From contig JAFLZH010000001.1 in assembly GCA_029785615.1 (NCBI GenBank), forward strand, positions 289,044 through 353,043: a DNA stretch of 64,000 nt, read 5' to 3'. This DNA comes from Nitrososphaerota archaeon. GTDB taxonomy: Archaea; Thermoproteota; Nitrososphaeria; Nitrososphaerales; Gagatemarchaeaceae. Numbering within the stretch: position 1 is the first letter of the stretch; each line of letters begins with the position of its first letter. Below the pieces are notes generated by a model. That model searched no databases and was not told the origin of the DNA. It worked only from the letters and a program-made list of their open reading frames with translations. The position numbers and the translations under genes were made by a program. Positions 52,650 through 61,599 of the stretch are shown piece by piece.

Positions 52650-53558
52650 ATGGTCAAGGAGCCGCTGGTCTACGTCGACGGCAGGTTCGTCGAGAAGTCG
52701 AAGGCGGTCGTCTCAGTCTTCGACCACGGGCTCCTCTACGGAGACGGCGTCTTCGAAGGGATAAGGGCGTACAACGGGAGCGTATTCAGGCTCGCCGACC
52801 ACATCAGCCGGCTCTACGACTCTGCAAAGGTCATCCGGCTCAAGATGCCCATCGACGAACGCGAGATGACCGCGGCGGTCCTGGAGACGATGAGGAAGAA
52901 CGACTTGAGGGATGCGTACATCAGGCTCGTCGTGACCAGGGGCGCAGGCGACCTGGGCGTCGACCCCGCCCTCTGCAAAAGCCCCACTGTCTTCATCATC
53001 GCCGAGCCCATGGCCAGCTCCCTGGGGCCGAGGGAACCGAGGGTTGTCAGGATGATATTCTCGTCCTACAGGAGGGACGCCGTCGACGCCACCTCACACG
53101 AGATAAAGTCTCTAAACTACATGAACAGCATCCTCGCGAAGATGGAGGCCAGCAGCGCCGGGGCGGACGACGCCATCATGCTCGACCACAGGGGGTTCGT
53201 ATCCGAGGCGAGCGTCAGCAACATCTTCATTGTCAAGGACGGGAAGCTGTCTACCCCATCCTCGGGGGCGGGGATCCTCCACGGCATCACCAGGAGGCGC
53301 GTCATCTCGCTCTGCTCCGACCTCGGGCTGGAGGTCGCGGAGAGGGACATCACCCCGTTCGAACTCAGCACCGCAGACGAGGTCTTCCTAGTGGGGACGA
53401 AGTCCGAGGTCCTGGCGGTCGGCTCCGTCGGCGGGGTGGACATCGGGACCGGTGGCGTCGGCGGGGTGACGAGGAAGCTCTACGGCGAGTTCTCGAAGGT
53501 CGTCCGGAGGGCCGAGGAGGGCACCCCGGTCTACGAGCCCGAACGAGTGAGAGCCTGA
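52650..53558 (+). CDS. ilvE: Branched-chain amino acid aminotransferase (class IV)
   Basis: A 302-residue fold-type IV PLP enzyme. DHGLLYGDGVFEGIRAYNG is the family opening, SHEIKSLNYMNSILAKMEA carries the PLP lysine, and DDAIMLDHRGFVSEASVSNIFIVKDG with ILHGITRRRVI forms the cofactor and substrate site. It transfers amino groups to branched-chain 2-oxo acids. The class also includes D-amino acid aminotransferase and ADC lyase, but the EGIRAYNG and GITR patterns favour BCAT. Confidence 0.9.
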   Translation: MVKEPLVYVDGRFVEKSKAVVSVFDHGLLYGDGVFEGIRAYNGSVFRLADHISRLYDSAKVIRLKMPIDEREMTAAVLETMRKNDLRDAYIRLVVTRGAGDLGVDPALCKSPTVFIIAEPMASSLGPREPRVVRMIFSSYRRDAVDATSHEIKSLNYMNSILAKMEASSAGADDAIMLDHRGFVSEASVSNIFIVKDGKLSTPSSGAGILHGITRRRVISLCSDLGLEVAERDITPFELSTADEVFLVGTKSEVLAVGSVGGVDIGTGGVGGVTRKLYGEFSKVVRRAEEGTPVYEPERVRA

Positions 53559-53586
53559 CCCGCACCCTTCCAAGCAGGGCGCTATT

Positions 53587-53624
53587 CCGGCGTTTTTCCG
53601 CCTGAAAAGGGCAGAATACGCCGG
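53587..53624. terminator. Hairpin after ilvE (possible terminator)
   Basis: ccggcgt (53587-53593) can pair with acgccgg (53618-53624). A T-run (ttttt, 53593-53597) lies in the loop together with a small cct-gaaa-agg hairpin. It lies about 30 nt after the ilvE stop. Archaeal terminators mostly rely on T-rich tracts, so the role is uncertain. Confidence 0.35.
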
Positions 53625-53746
53625 TTCAACGGCTTAGGCGTGCCATTCTTGCTCCGAATTGCCAGAGAGACCGGGAGAGGGCTCTTGACATCCGGCCGCC
53701 GCACCCTTGGTTATGGCTAAGACCTGCTCCAGCTTTGGCTTCGCAA

Positions 53747-53756
53747 AATCTAAATA
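53747..53756 (+). promoter_or_regulatory. TATA-like element for the RNA polymerase operon
   Basis: aatctaaata predicts transcription starting near 53783, leaving a leader of about 60 nt before the rpoH start. That is longer than most leaders in this window and it contains the GGAGGT at 53828-53833. Confidence 0.5.
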
Positions 53757-53841
53757 CGCGTTCAAAATCGGCCCCCAAGGGGCCCTGTTCCGTGTATTGT
53801 TCGAGTGAGGTAGTCCGTATTATCAATGGAGGTAAACCGGC

Positions 53842-54141
53842 ATAGCAGCGCCGAAGACAGCGACCAAGAAGACCGTCAAGAGGAAGAAGGTCGAGGACGA
53901 GGTCCCAGCCTTCAAGGTCAGCACGCACTTCCTGATCCCAAAGCATGAGCTTCTTACCAAGGAGGAGGCCGCCCAGGTGGTCGCCAGGTCCAGCGCCTCG
54001 CCTTCGCAGTTCCCATACATCCAGTCGACGGATTCGATAGCGAAGGAGATCGGCGCGAAGCCCGGAGACTTCGTAAGGATCACGAGGACCAGCGAGACGG
54101 CCGGCACCAGCGTGTACTACCGGTACGTGGTGGAGGGATAG
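53842..54141 (+). CDS. rpoH: DNA-directed RNA polymerase subunit H (apparent ATA start)
   Basis: This gene is missing from the ORF track because it has no ATG/GTG/TTG near its 5' end. The frame from 53842 reads (I/M)AAPKTATKKTVKRKK, then the archaeal RpoH/Rpb5 C-terminal domain: FKVSTHFLIPKHELLTKEEAAQVVAR and IGAKPGDFVRITRTSETAGTSVYYRYVV. It is 99 residues, slightly long because of a basic N-terminal tail. A stop at 53833 closes the frame upstream, leaving ACC, GGC or ATA as first codon. A perfect GGAGGT lies 8 nt before the ATA. It precedes rpoB by 3 nt, as in other archaea. Confidence 0.93.
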   Translation: MAAPKTATKKTVKRKKVEDEVPAFKVSTHFLIPKHELLTKEEAAQVVARSSASPSQFPYIQSTDSIAKEIGAKPGDFVRITRTSETAGTSVYYRYVVEG

Positions 54142-54144
54142 AGA

Positions 54145-57100
54145 TTGAGCAAACAGATCGCAAACAACGCCTGGGTAATCCTGAGCGACCTGCTCCAGAG
54201 GGAGGGGGTAGCGCGGCAGCACCTTAACAGCTACAACGAGTTCGTGACCAGGGGCCTGCAGAACATCGTCGACGAGATCGGCGAGGTCGAAATAGAGACT
54301 GTAAGCACTCCATACAAGATAAAGTTCGGCAGGGTGACCCTGGGGTCCCCCCGGGTCGTAGAGATAGACGGCTCAGTCAGCAGCATCCTCCCGATGGAGT
54401 CGAGGCTGCGGAACCTGACCTATTCGGCGCCTATCCTCCTCGAAATGACCATCGAAGAGGAAGGGCTCCCGCGCGACACCACACGCCAGCACATCGGGGA
54501 CCTCCCGGTGATGGTGAAGAGCGAGCTCTGCCAGCTCTCGAACCGCTCGAGGGACCAACTCATAGATTCAGGCGAAGACCCCAACGACCCCGGAGGCTAC
54601 TTCATCATACACGGCGCGGAGAGGGTGATAGTCGGTCTCGAAGACCTCTCCCCCAACAAGATACTCGTCGACGCTGAGAAGCTCGCCGGTGCCACCACCT
54701 ACAAGTCCCGGGTATATTCGTCGGTCGTGGGGTACAGGTCGAAGCTGGAGTTGACCCTCAAGCAGGACGGCGCCATCAACGTCAAGGTCCCCAGTTGCCC
54801 TGTCGACCTTCCCTATGTGATCGTCATGCGCGCCCTCGGGATAAAGTCGGACAAGAGCATCGCCGACGCCGTCTCCCCGAAGCCCGAGATCCAGGACCTC
54901 CTCGAGGTCTCCTTCGACAAGGCGAGCGAAGCGCCCACGGAGAAGGACGCCCTGGTCTTCATCGGGAACAGGGTCGCCCACGGCATGCTCGAGGAGTTCA
55001 GGGTCAAGAGGGCCCTGTCCATGCTGGACTGGGGGCTGCTGCCTCACCTGGGCAAGACCGAGGACAAGCGCTTCGACAAGTCGATGTTCATGGGCGAGGC
55101 CGCATGCAAGCTGCTAGAGCTGAGGCTGGGCTGGATCGAGGCGGACGACAAGGACCACTACGGGAACAAGGTGATAAAGTTCGCAGGCCAGATGCTGGCC
55201 GACCTCTTCAGGACAGCCTTCCGCAACCTGGTGAGGGACATGAAGTATCAGCTCGAAAGGACGGGCCAGAAGCGGGGAGGGAACGTCGTCGGCGCAGCCA
55301 TCAGGACAGGGATAATCACTGACAAGCTCAACAACGCCATCGCCACCGGGAACTGGGGGAGGGGGAAGGTCGGAGTCACCCAGCTCCTCGACAGGACCAA
55401 CTACCTCAGCACGCTGAGCCACCTGAGGCGGGTCCAGTCTCCGCTCAGCAGGAGCCAGCCGAACTTCGAGGCCAGGGACCTGCACGCGACGCACTTCGGC
55501 AGGATTTGCCCGTCTGAGACCCCTGAGGGCGTCAACTGCGGCCTGGTGAAGAACCTCGCGCTGTCCGCCATCATATCGGTCAGCGTCCCGTCGCAGGAGG
55601 TAGAGGAGAAGCTCTGGGAGCTTGGCGCCAAACAGATCCGCGACGCCGACCAGAAGCTGCAGGTGGAGGGGTGCAGGATATTCATGGACGGGAGGTTCCT
55701 GGGATACGTCGACGACGGCGAGCGGCTGGCGAAGGCGTTCCGGAAGCTGAGGCGCGAGGGCCAGATCAACCCCGGCGCCAGCGTCCTCCACGTCATCCCG
55801 GTGAACGAGAACGCCTACCCCCGCGTCTACATCAGCCTCAGCTCCGGCAGGGTCCTGAGGCCGCTGGTCGTGGTGGAAAGTGGCCGCCCTCTGCTAAACC
55901 CCGAGGTCATCGACAAGGTCAGCACGGGCCAGACTTCATGGAGGGACCTGGTAGACCAGGGAGTCATCGAGCTGATAGACGCCAACGAGGAGGAGAACTG
56001 CCTGGTGTCCATGGGCGCCGATGACGTCTCCACCAAGAACAGCCACATGGAGCTCTTCCCCGCGGCGATGTTCGGCATCGCGGCGTCCATCATACCGTAC
56101 CCTGAGCACAACCAGTCCCCGAGGAACACCTACGAGTCGGCGATGGCGAAGCAGAGCCTCGGCTTCAGCTCCCCGACTTATCCGATATCTCCACACGTGC
56201 GCCAGCACCTGCTGGTGAGCCCCCAGGCGCCGGTGGTCCGCACTCGGACGCTCGACCTGCTGAAGATAGACGAGCGCCCGCTGGGGACGAACTGCGTGGT
56301 GGCTGTCCTCTCCTTCGAGGGGTACAACATAGAGGACGCGATCATCTTCAACAGGTCCAGCGTCGAGAGGGGGATGGCCCGGTCGTTCTTCTACAGGCTC
56401 TACGAAGGCGAGGCGAAGCAGTACCTCGGCGGGATGCGCGACACCTTCGAGGTCCCGGCCGCCGACTCCAACATCCGCGGGTACAGGGGCGAGAAGTTTT
56501 ACCGCCTCCTCGAGGGAGACGGGATCGTCGCCCACGAGTCGCAGGTGACCGGCGGGGACGTGGTGATAGGCAGGACCAGCCCTCCGAGGTTCATGGAAGA
56601 GTACAAGGAGTTCGAGATCAAGGGGCCCTACAGGCGGGACACTTCCGTCGCCGTCCGGCCGTCCGAGGCCGGGGTGGTCGACTCCATTTTCATGACCGAG
56701 AACGTCGAAGGAGGCAAGATGTTCAAGGTGAGGGTCAGGGACATGAGGGTCCCTGAGATAGGCGACAAGTTCGCCTCCAGGCACGGCCAGAAGGGGGTCA
56801 TCGGGCTGGTGGTCCCCCAGGAGGACATGCCCTACACAGCCGAAGGGATCGTCCCGGACGTGATAATCAACCCCCACGCCTTCCCGTCCAGAATGACCGT
56901 TGGCCAGTTCATCGAATCGATAGCGGGGAAGGCCGCTGCCTTCCGCGGTTCGCCTGTCGACGGTTCAGCCTTCGCCGGGGAGAGCATCGACGAGATGGAG
57001 AAGGTCCTCAGGGGCAAGGGCTTCGAGCCCACGGGGAGGGAGGTAATGTACGACGGGAAGACGGGGAAGAAGTTCGCGGCCGACGTCTTCGTCGGGGTGG

Positions 57101-57498
57101 TCTACTACCAGAAGCTCCACCACATGGTCGCAGACAAGATACACGCCAGGGCCAGGGGCCAGGTGCAGATGCTCACCAAGCAGCCCACCGAAGGGAGGGC
57201 TCGGGGCGGAGGGCTCAGGTTCGGGGAGATGGAGAGGGACTGCCTCATCGCCTACGGCGCCTCCATGGTCCTCAAGGACAGGCTGCTGGACGAGGCCGAC
57301 AAGACCGAGATCTACGTGTGCGAGAAGTGCGGCCTGATCGCCTACTACGACGCCAAGCAGAGGAAGTACTCCTGCAAGATAGACGGCGACCAGGCGAAGA
57401 TATCCACCGTGGTGGTCGCCTACGCGTTCAAGCTGCTGCTCCAGGAGATGATGAGCCTGAACATCGCGCCGAGGCTCCAGCTGAAGGACAAGGTATAG
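54145..57498 (+). CDS. rpoB: DNA-directed RNA polymerase subunit B (unsplit)
   Basis: A 1117-residue second-largest subunit, not split into B' and B''. Signature parts: GGYFIIHGAERVIVGLEDLSPNK near residue 150, RDLHATHFGRICPSETPEGVNCGLVKNLAL, SFEGYNIEDAIIFNRSSVERGM, the region RDMRVPEIGDKFASRHGQKGVIGLV and the C-terminal clamp GGLRFGEMERDCLIAYGAS. The C-terminal zinc site reads CEKCGLIAYYDAKQRKYSCKIDGD, with three Cys and an Asp where homologs usually have a fourth Cys. The TTG start at 54145 comes directly after rpoH. Confidence 0.98.
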   Translation: MSKQIANNAWVILSDLLQREGVARQHLNSYNEFVTRGLQNIVDEIGEVEIETVSTPYKIKFGRVTLGSPRVVEIDGSVSSILPMESRLRNLTYSAPILLEMTIEEEGLPRDTTRQHIGDLPVMVKSELCQLSNRSRDQLIDSGEDPNDPGGYFIIHGAERVIVGLEDLSPNKILVDAEKLAGATTYKSRVYSSVVGYRSKLELTLKQDGAINVKVPSCPVDLPYVIVMRALGIKSDKSIADAVSPKPEIQDLLEVSFDKASEAPTEKDALVFIGNRVAHGMLEEFRVKRALSMLDWGLLPHLGKTEDKRFDKSMFMGEAACKLLELRLGWIEADDKDHYGNKVIKFAGQMLADLFRTAFRNLVRDMKYQLERTGQKRGGNVVGAAIRTGIITDKLNNAIATGNWGRGKVGVTQLLDRTNYLSTLSHLRRVQSPLSRSQPNFEARDLHATHFGRICPSETPEGVNCGLVKNLALSAIISVSVPSQEVEEKLWELGAKQIRDADQKLQVEGCRIFMDGRFLGYVDDGERLAKAFRKLRREGQINPGASVLHVIPVNENAYPRVYISLSSGRVLRPLVVVESGRPLLNPEVIDKVSTGQTSWRDLVDQGVIELIDANEEENCLVSMGADDVSTKNSHMELFPAAMFGIAASIIPYPEHNQSPRNTYESAMAKQSLGFSSPTYPISPHVRQHLLVSPQAPVVRTRTLDLLKIDERPLGTNCVVAVLSFEGYNIEDAIIFNRSSVERGMARSFFYRLYEGEAKQYLGGMRDTFEVPAADSNIRGYRGEKFYRLLEGDGIVAHESQVTGGDVVIGRTSPPRFMEEYKEFEIKGPYRRDTSVAVRPSEAGVVDSIFMTENVEGGKMFKVRVRDMRVPEIGDKFASRHGQKGVIGLVVPQEDMPYTAEGIVPDVIINPHAFPSRMTVGQFIESIAGKAAAFRGSPVDGSAFAGESIDEMEKVLRGKGFEPTGREVMYDGKTGKKFAADVFVGVVYYQKLHHMVADKIHARARGQVQMLTKQPTEGRARGGGLRFGEMERDCLIAYGASMVLKDRLLDEADKTEIYVCEKCGLIAYYDAKQRKYSCKIDGDQAKISTVVVAYAFKLLLQEMMSLNIAPRLQLKDKV

Positions 57499-57502
57499 AG
57501 AT

Positions 57503-60500
57503 ATGTCAATGGAACAGGCTCTCAAGACGATAGGCGGGATCAACTTCGCGGTCTTCTCGCCAGCGGAGATCAGGAAGTACTCCGTCGCCGAGATTACCCA
57601 GCCGGAGACCTACGACGAGGACGGGATGCCCGTCCAGGGGGGCCTCATGGACAGCAGGCTCGGGACCCTGGAGCCGGGACAGAAGTGCGGCACCTGCGGC
57701 AGCACCGCGGGGAGGTGCCCCGGGCACTTCGGCCACATCGAGCTGGCGGAGCCAGTGCTCCACATCGCTTTCGTGGACGAGATCAACCGGCTGGTCCAGA
57801 CGACGTGCAGGTCCTGCGGAAGGATACTCCTCCCTCAGCAGGAGCTCGACGCCTACAGGACGAAGCTGACCAGCCAGACCGACTTCACCCCGTCGCTGGT
57901 GGAGGGGGTCGCAAAGGAGATCGTGACGAAGGCGAAGAAGGTCAAGCTGTGCCCACACTGCGGGAAGCAGCAGTACCAGATCGAATTCACAAAGCCCACC
58001 ATCTTCCACGAGATCACAGAGGAGGGTGGGGCGACCCGGCTCCTGCCGGTGGCGATCCGGGAGCGCCTCGAGAGGATCAACAACGAGGACCTCGGGCTCC
58101 TCGGGTTCAACTCCAAGGCGGCCAGGCCTGAGTGGTTCGTCCTCCAGGTCCTCCAGGTGCCGCCCCTCACCGTCCGCCCCTCCATCACCCTCGAATCCGG
58201 CATCAGGTCGGAGGACGATCTCACCCACAAGGTGGTCGACATCCTCAGGGTCAACCAGAGGGTGCGCGAGTCCAAGGAGTCAGGGACGCCGCACCTCATC
58301 GTCCAGGACCTGGTCGACCTGCTCCACTACCACGTCACCACATACTTCGACAACGAGGTGTCAGGGATCCCGCAGGCCCACCACAGGTCGGGGAGGCCCC
58401 TGAAGACCCTCAGCCAGAGGCTGAAGGGGAAGGAGGGAAGGTTCAGGGGGTCGCTCTCAGGGAAGAGGGTCGACTTCTCCAGCCGCACGGTGATCAGCCC
58501 AGACCCCAGCCTAGACATAGGCGAGGTGGGCGTCCCCTATGAGGTAGCGAAGAAGCTCACGATACCCGAGAAGGTCTCCCCGTTCAACATCGAGCACCTG
58601 AAGGAGCTGGTGAACAGGGGGCCGTTCGAACACCCCGGGGCAAACTACGTCATCAGGCCCGACGGCGTGAAGATCAGGCTGGACTTCGCCAGCGACAGGA
58701 AGGCTCTGGCCGACTCCCTGGTCCCCGGATACATAGTGGAGAGGCACCTGATGGACGGGGACGTCGTACTCTTCAACAGGCAGCCGTCGCTTCACAGGAT
58801 GTCCGTGATGGCGCACTTCGTGCGCGTCCTCCCGTTCAGGACCTTCAGGCTCCACCCGTCCGTCTGCCCGCCGTACAACGCTGACTTCGACGGGGACGAG
58901 ATGAACCTCCACGTCCCCCAGAGCGAGGAGTCCAGGTCAGAGGCCCTCATGCTCATGAGGGTGCAGGACCAGATACTCTCGCCCAGGTACGGGGGCCCGA
59001 TCATAGGGGGGATCAGGGACTTCATCACCGGCGCGTTCATGCTCACGAGGGACGAGGCGCTGCTGACCCCGGGCGAATTCTCGAACCTCGCCCTGGTGGG
59101 TGACTTCGTCGGGGACCTCCCAGAGCCGGCGGTGAAGGGACCCCACCCCATGTATACCGGCAAGCAGCTGTTCTCTCTCTTCCTCCCCAAGGGGATGAAC
59201 TACGTCCTCACCTCGAAGTGGGCGAAGGCCCAGAGGACCGGGGCCACCAACGACGTCGTGATACGCGACGGGGAGCTGATCTCCGGCGTGGTGGACAAGG
59301 CGGTCATAGGGGCCGAGGAGCCGGACTCCCTGCTGCACAGGATAGCCAAGGACTACGGCAACGAGGACGCGCGCAACTTCCTCAACTCTATACTCAAGGT
59401 GCTCAAGACCTTCCTCACGCGGAGGGGCTTCACCTACGGGTTCAACGAGCTCGAGCTCCCGGCCGAGGCGAAGAAGGGGATCACCGACGCCCTCGACGAG
59501 GCCTACTCGAGCGTCACGGACCTCCAGAAGAAGTACAAGACTGGCTCGCTGCAGCTCACCAGGGGGCTCTCGGCCGAGGACACTCTCGAGGCCTACATAG
59601 TCAACGAGCTAGCGAAGGCGAGGGACAGGGCCGGAAGGATCGCCGACAGGGCGTTCCCCGCCGAGAACTCCGGGATGATAATGGCCAGGACGGGGGCAAG
59701 GGGTTCGAGCCTCAACGTCGGGCAGATGACCGCGGCCCTCGGGCAGCAGTCCGTCCGCGGCAAGAGGATCAGCCACGGCCTGAGAGGGAGGGCCCTAAGC
59801 CACTTCGCCTGGAACGACCCTTCGCCGACCGCGAAGGGGTTCGTGAAGAGCAACTACAGGGACGGCCTGTCGCCGACTGAATTCTTCTTCCACGCCATGG
59901 GCGGCCGCGAAGGGCTGGTGGACACGGCTGTCAGGACCCAGCAGAGCGGCTACATGCAGAGGAGGCTGGTCAACGCCCTGGAGCACCTGAAGGTGGAGTA
60001 CGACCTCACGGTGAGGGACCCCCACGGACACATCATCCAGTTCCTCTACGGCGAGGACGGCGTCGACCCAGCCAAGAGCGACCACGGCCGGCCCATCAAC
60101 CTAGATCGGCTGGTCGAGACGGAGGAGCTCTCCTACAAGTCCAAGGCGAAGGTGGACGAAGCGGAGCTGGGGAAGCTCCTGAAGAAGTACCAGCCGCTGC
60201 TCAACGAGAGGCTGCTCAAGGAGCTGAACGACAAGCTCGGGAACTCTCACCTGACCGAGGACGGGCTCAAGGAGACGATGGAGAAGGTGGCCGAGGCCCT
60301 CGACTACTCGAGGGTGGAGCCGGGCGAGGCGTCCGGCATCGTCGCCGCCCAGTCCATAGGGGAGCCGGGCACCCAGATGACCCTCAGGACCTTCCACTTC
60401 GCAGGGGTCCGCGAGAGGGACGTCACCCTGGGGCTCCCGAGGCTGATGGAGCTGGTGGACGCCAGGAAGATACCGGCGAAGCCTTCCATGGACATCTACC

Positions 60501-61291
60501 TCACCAAGGAGTACGCCGCCCAGAACGAGAAGGCGGTCAAGGTGGCGAAGGAGATACTCTTCACCAAGGTAGGGAACGTCGTCGCCTTCAGCGAGGTCGA
60601 CCCCACCGAAGGGATCAAGCTTCACCTCAACCCCGAGATGATGGCCGACAGGGACACCAACCCCGAGGAGATCGCGAAGGTGATCGAGACCGGGAAGAGG
60701 AAGGTCCAGCAGGACAAGCGGAACCCGAACATCATCCACGTCAGCATGCCGGAGGCCGACCTTTCGGCCCTGTTCACCCTCAGGAACAAGATCCTCAACA
60801 TGAAGCTGAAGGGGATCCCGGGGATCACCAGGGTCACCGTGGTGAAGGAGGGGGAGGAGTGGTTCATCCAGACGTCGGGCTCGAACCTCGGCAAGGTGGT
60901 GCAGGTCCAGGGGGTCGACCAGGCCAAAGTCTACACCAACAACGTCCACGAGGTCGCCCAGGTCCTTGGGATAGAGGCTGCCCGCGCTACCCTCGTCAGG
61001 GAGCTGATGAGCACCCTGGACGAGCAGGGGCTCGAGGTCGACATCCGCCACATCTTCCTGGTGGCCGACCTGATGACGTCCAAGGGCTACATCCAGCAGA
61101 TAGGCAGGCACGGCATCGCAGGGACCAAGAGCAGCGTCCTCGCCAGGGCTGCCTTCGAGATCACCGTCCCGACCCTCGCCGAGGCTGCGGTGAAGGGCGA
61201 GGTGGAAGACCTGAAGGGGGTCACCGAGAACGTCATCGTCGGGCTCCCGATACCCGTGGGGACCGGGATGATCGACCTCTACATGAGCTGA
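57503..61291 (+). CDS. rpoA: DNA-directed RNA polymerase subunit A, fused A' and A''
   Basis: A 1262-residue largest subunit in one piece. The N-terminal zinc sites are CGTCGSTAGRCPGHFGHIEL and CRSCGRILL plus CPHCGKQ. The catalytic Mg2+ motif is YNADFDGDEMNLHVPQ (about residue 450). The bridge/trigger region runs through the A'/A'' boundary VEPGEASGIVAAQSIGEPGTQMTLRTFHFAGV at about residue 940, where most archaea have a gene break. Fusion is a known trait of Thaumarchaeota and of eukaryotes. The ATG at 57503 lies 4 nt after rpoB. Confidence 0.98.
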   Translation: MSMEQALKTIGGINFAVFSPAEIRKYSVAEITQPETYDEDGMPVQGGLMDSRLGTLEPGQKCGTCGSTAGRCPGHFGHIELAEPVLHIAFVDEINRLVQTTCRSCGRILLPQQELDAYRTKLTSQTDFTPSLVEGVAKEIVTKAKKVKLCPHCGKQQYQIEFTKPTIFHEITEEGGATRLLPVAIRERLERINNEDLGLLGFNSKAARPEWFVLQVLQVPPLTVRPSITLESGIRSEDDLTHKVVDILRVNQRVRESKESGTPHLIVQDLVDLLHYHVTTYFDNEVSGIPQAHHRSGRPLKTLSQRLKGKEGRFRGSLSGKRVDFSSRTVISPDPSLDIGEVGVPYEVAKKLTIPEKVSPFNIEHLKELVNRGPFEHPGANYVIRPDGVKIRLDFASDRKALADSLVPGYIVERHLMDGDVVLFNRQPSLHRMSVMAHFVRVLPFRTFRLHPSVCPPYNADFDGDEMNLHVPQSEESRSEALMLMRVQDQILSPRYGGPIIGGIRDFITGAFMLTRDEALLTPGEFSNLALVGDFVGDLPEPAVKGPHPMYTGKQLFSLFLPKGMNYVLTSKWAKAQRTGATNDVVIRDGELISGVVDKAVIGAEEPDSLLHRIAKDYGNEDARNFLNSILKVLKTFLTRRGFTYGFNELELPAEAKKGITDALDEAYSSVTDLQKKYKTGSLQLTRGLSAEDTLEAYIVNELAKARDRAGRIADRAFPAENSGMIMARTGARGSSLNVGQMTAALGQQSVRGKRISHGLRGRALSHFAWNDPSPTAKGFVKSNYRDGLSPTEFFFHAMGGREGLVDTAVRTQQSGYMQRRLVNALEHLKVEYDLTVRDPHGHIIQFLYGEDGVDPAKSDHGRPINLDRLVETEELSYKSKAKVDEAELGKLLKKYQPLLNERLLKELNDKLGNSHLTEDGLKETMEKVAEALDYSRVEPGEASGIVAAQSIGEPGTQMTLRTFHFAGVRERDVTLGLPRLMELVDARKIPAKPSMDIYLTKEYAAQNEKAVKVAKEILFTKVGNVVAFSEVDPTEGIKLHLNPEMMADRDTNPEEIAKVIETGKRKVQQDKRNPNIIHVSMPEADLSALFTLRNKILNMKLKGIPGITRVTVVKEGEEWFIQTSGSNLGKVVQVQGVDQAKVYTNNVHEVAQVLGIEAARATLVRELMSTLDEQGLEVDIRHIFLVADLMTSKGYIQQIGRHGIAGTKSSVLARAAFEITVPTLAEAAVKGEVEDLKGVTENVIVGLPIPVGTGMIDLYMS

Positions 61292-61296
61292 TAGAG

Positions 61297-61599
61297 ATGG
61301 TGGACAGCGCTCAACTCTCCAAGGTGATAAAGGACGCCATGAAGGCCGGCAAGACCGCCCTCGGCGCCAAGGAGAGCATCGCGGCGGTGAAGGGGAGCAA
61401 GGGGATCCTCATCACGCGGTCCATCCCTACCGGCCTGGGCGACAAGCTCAGGGAGGAGGCGAAGAAGAACGGGGTTCCGATCGTCGAACTGACACAGACG
61501 TCAGCGGAGCTGGCGCGGCTGGTGGGGAGGCCCTACAAGGTCTCGGCCATGGCGCTCAGGAACGTGAGCGACACCGACGTCAAGCAGCTGATGCGGTGA
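61297..61599 (+). CDS. rpl30e: 50S ribosomal protein L30e
   Basis: A 100-residue L7Ae-like RNA-binding protein: QLSKVIKDAMKAGKTALGAKESIAAVKGSKGILITRSIPTGLGDKLREEAKKNGVPIVEL and LARLVGRPYKVSAMALRN. The order rpoA-rpl30e-nusA is the conserved archaeal arrangement. The ATG at 61297 lies 5 nt after rpoA. Its TGA stop overlaps the nusA start as GTGA. Confidence 0.95.
   Translation: MVDSAQLSKVIKDAMKAGKTALGAKESIAAVKGSKGILITRSIPTGLGDKLREEAKKNGVPIVELTQTSAELARLVGRPYKVSAMALRNVSDTDVKQLMR

Noticed and set aside
53626-54222. 198-residue minus-strand ORF over the rpoH region
   Set aside because: Antisense to rpoH and the operon promoter; no domain features.
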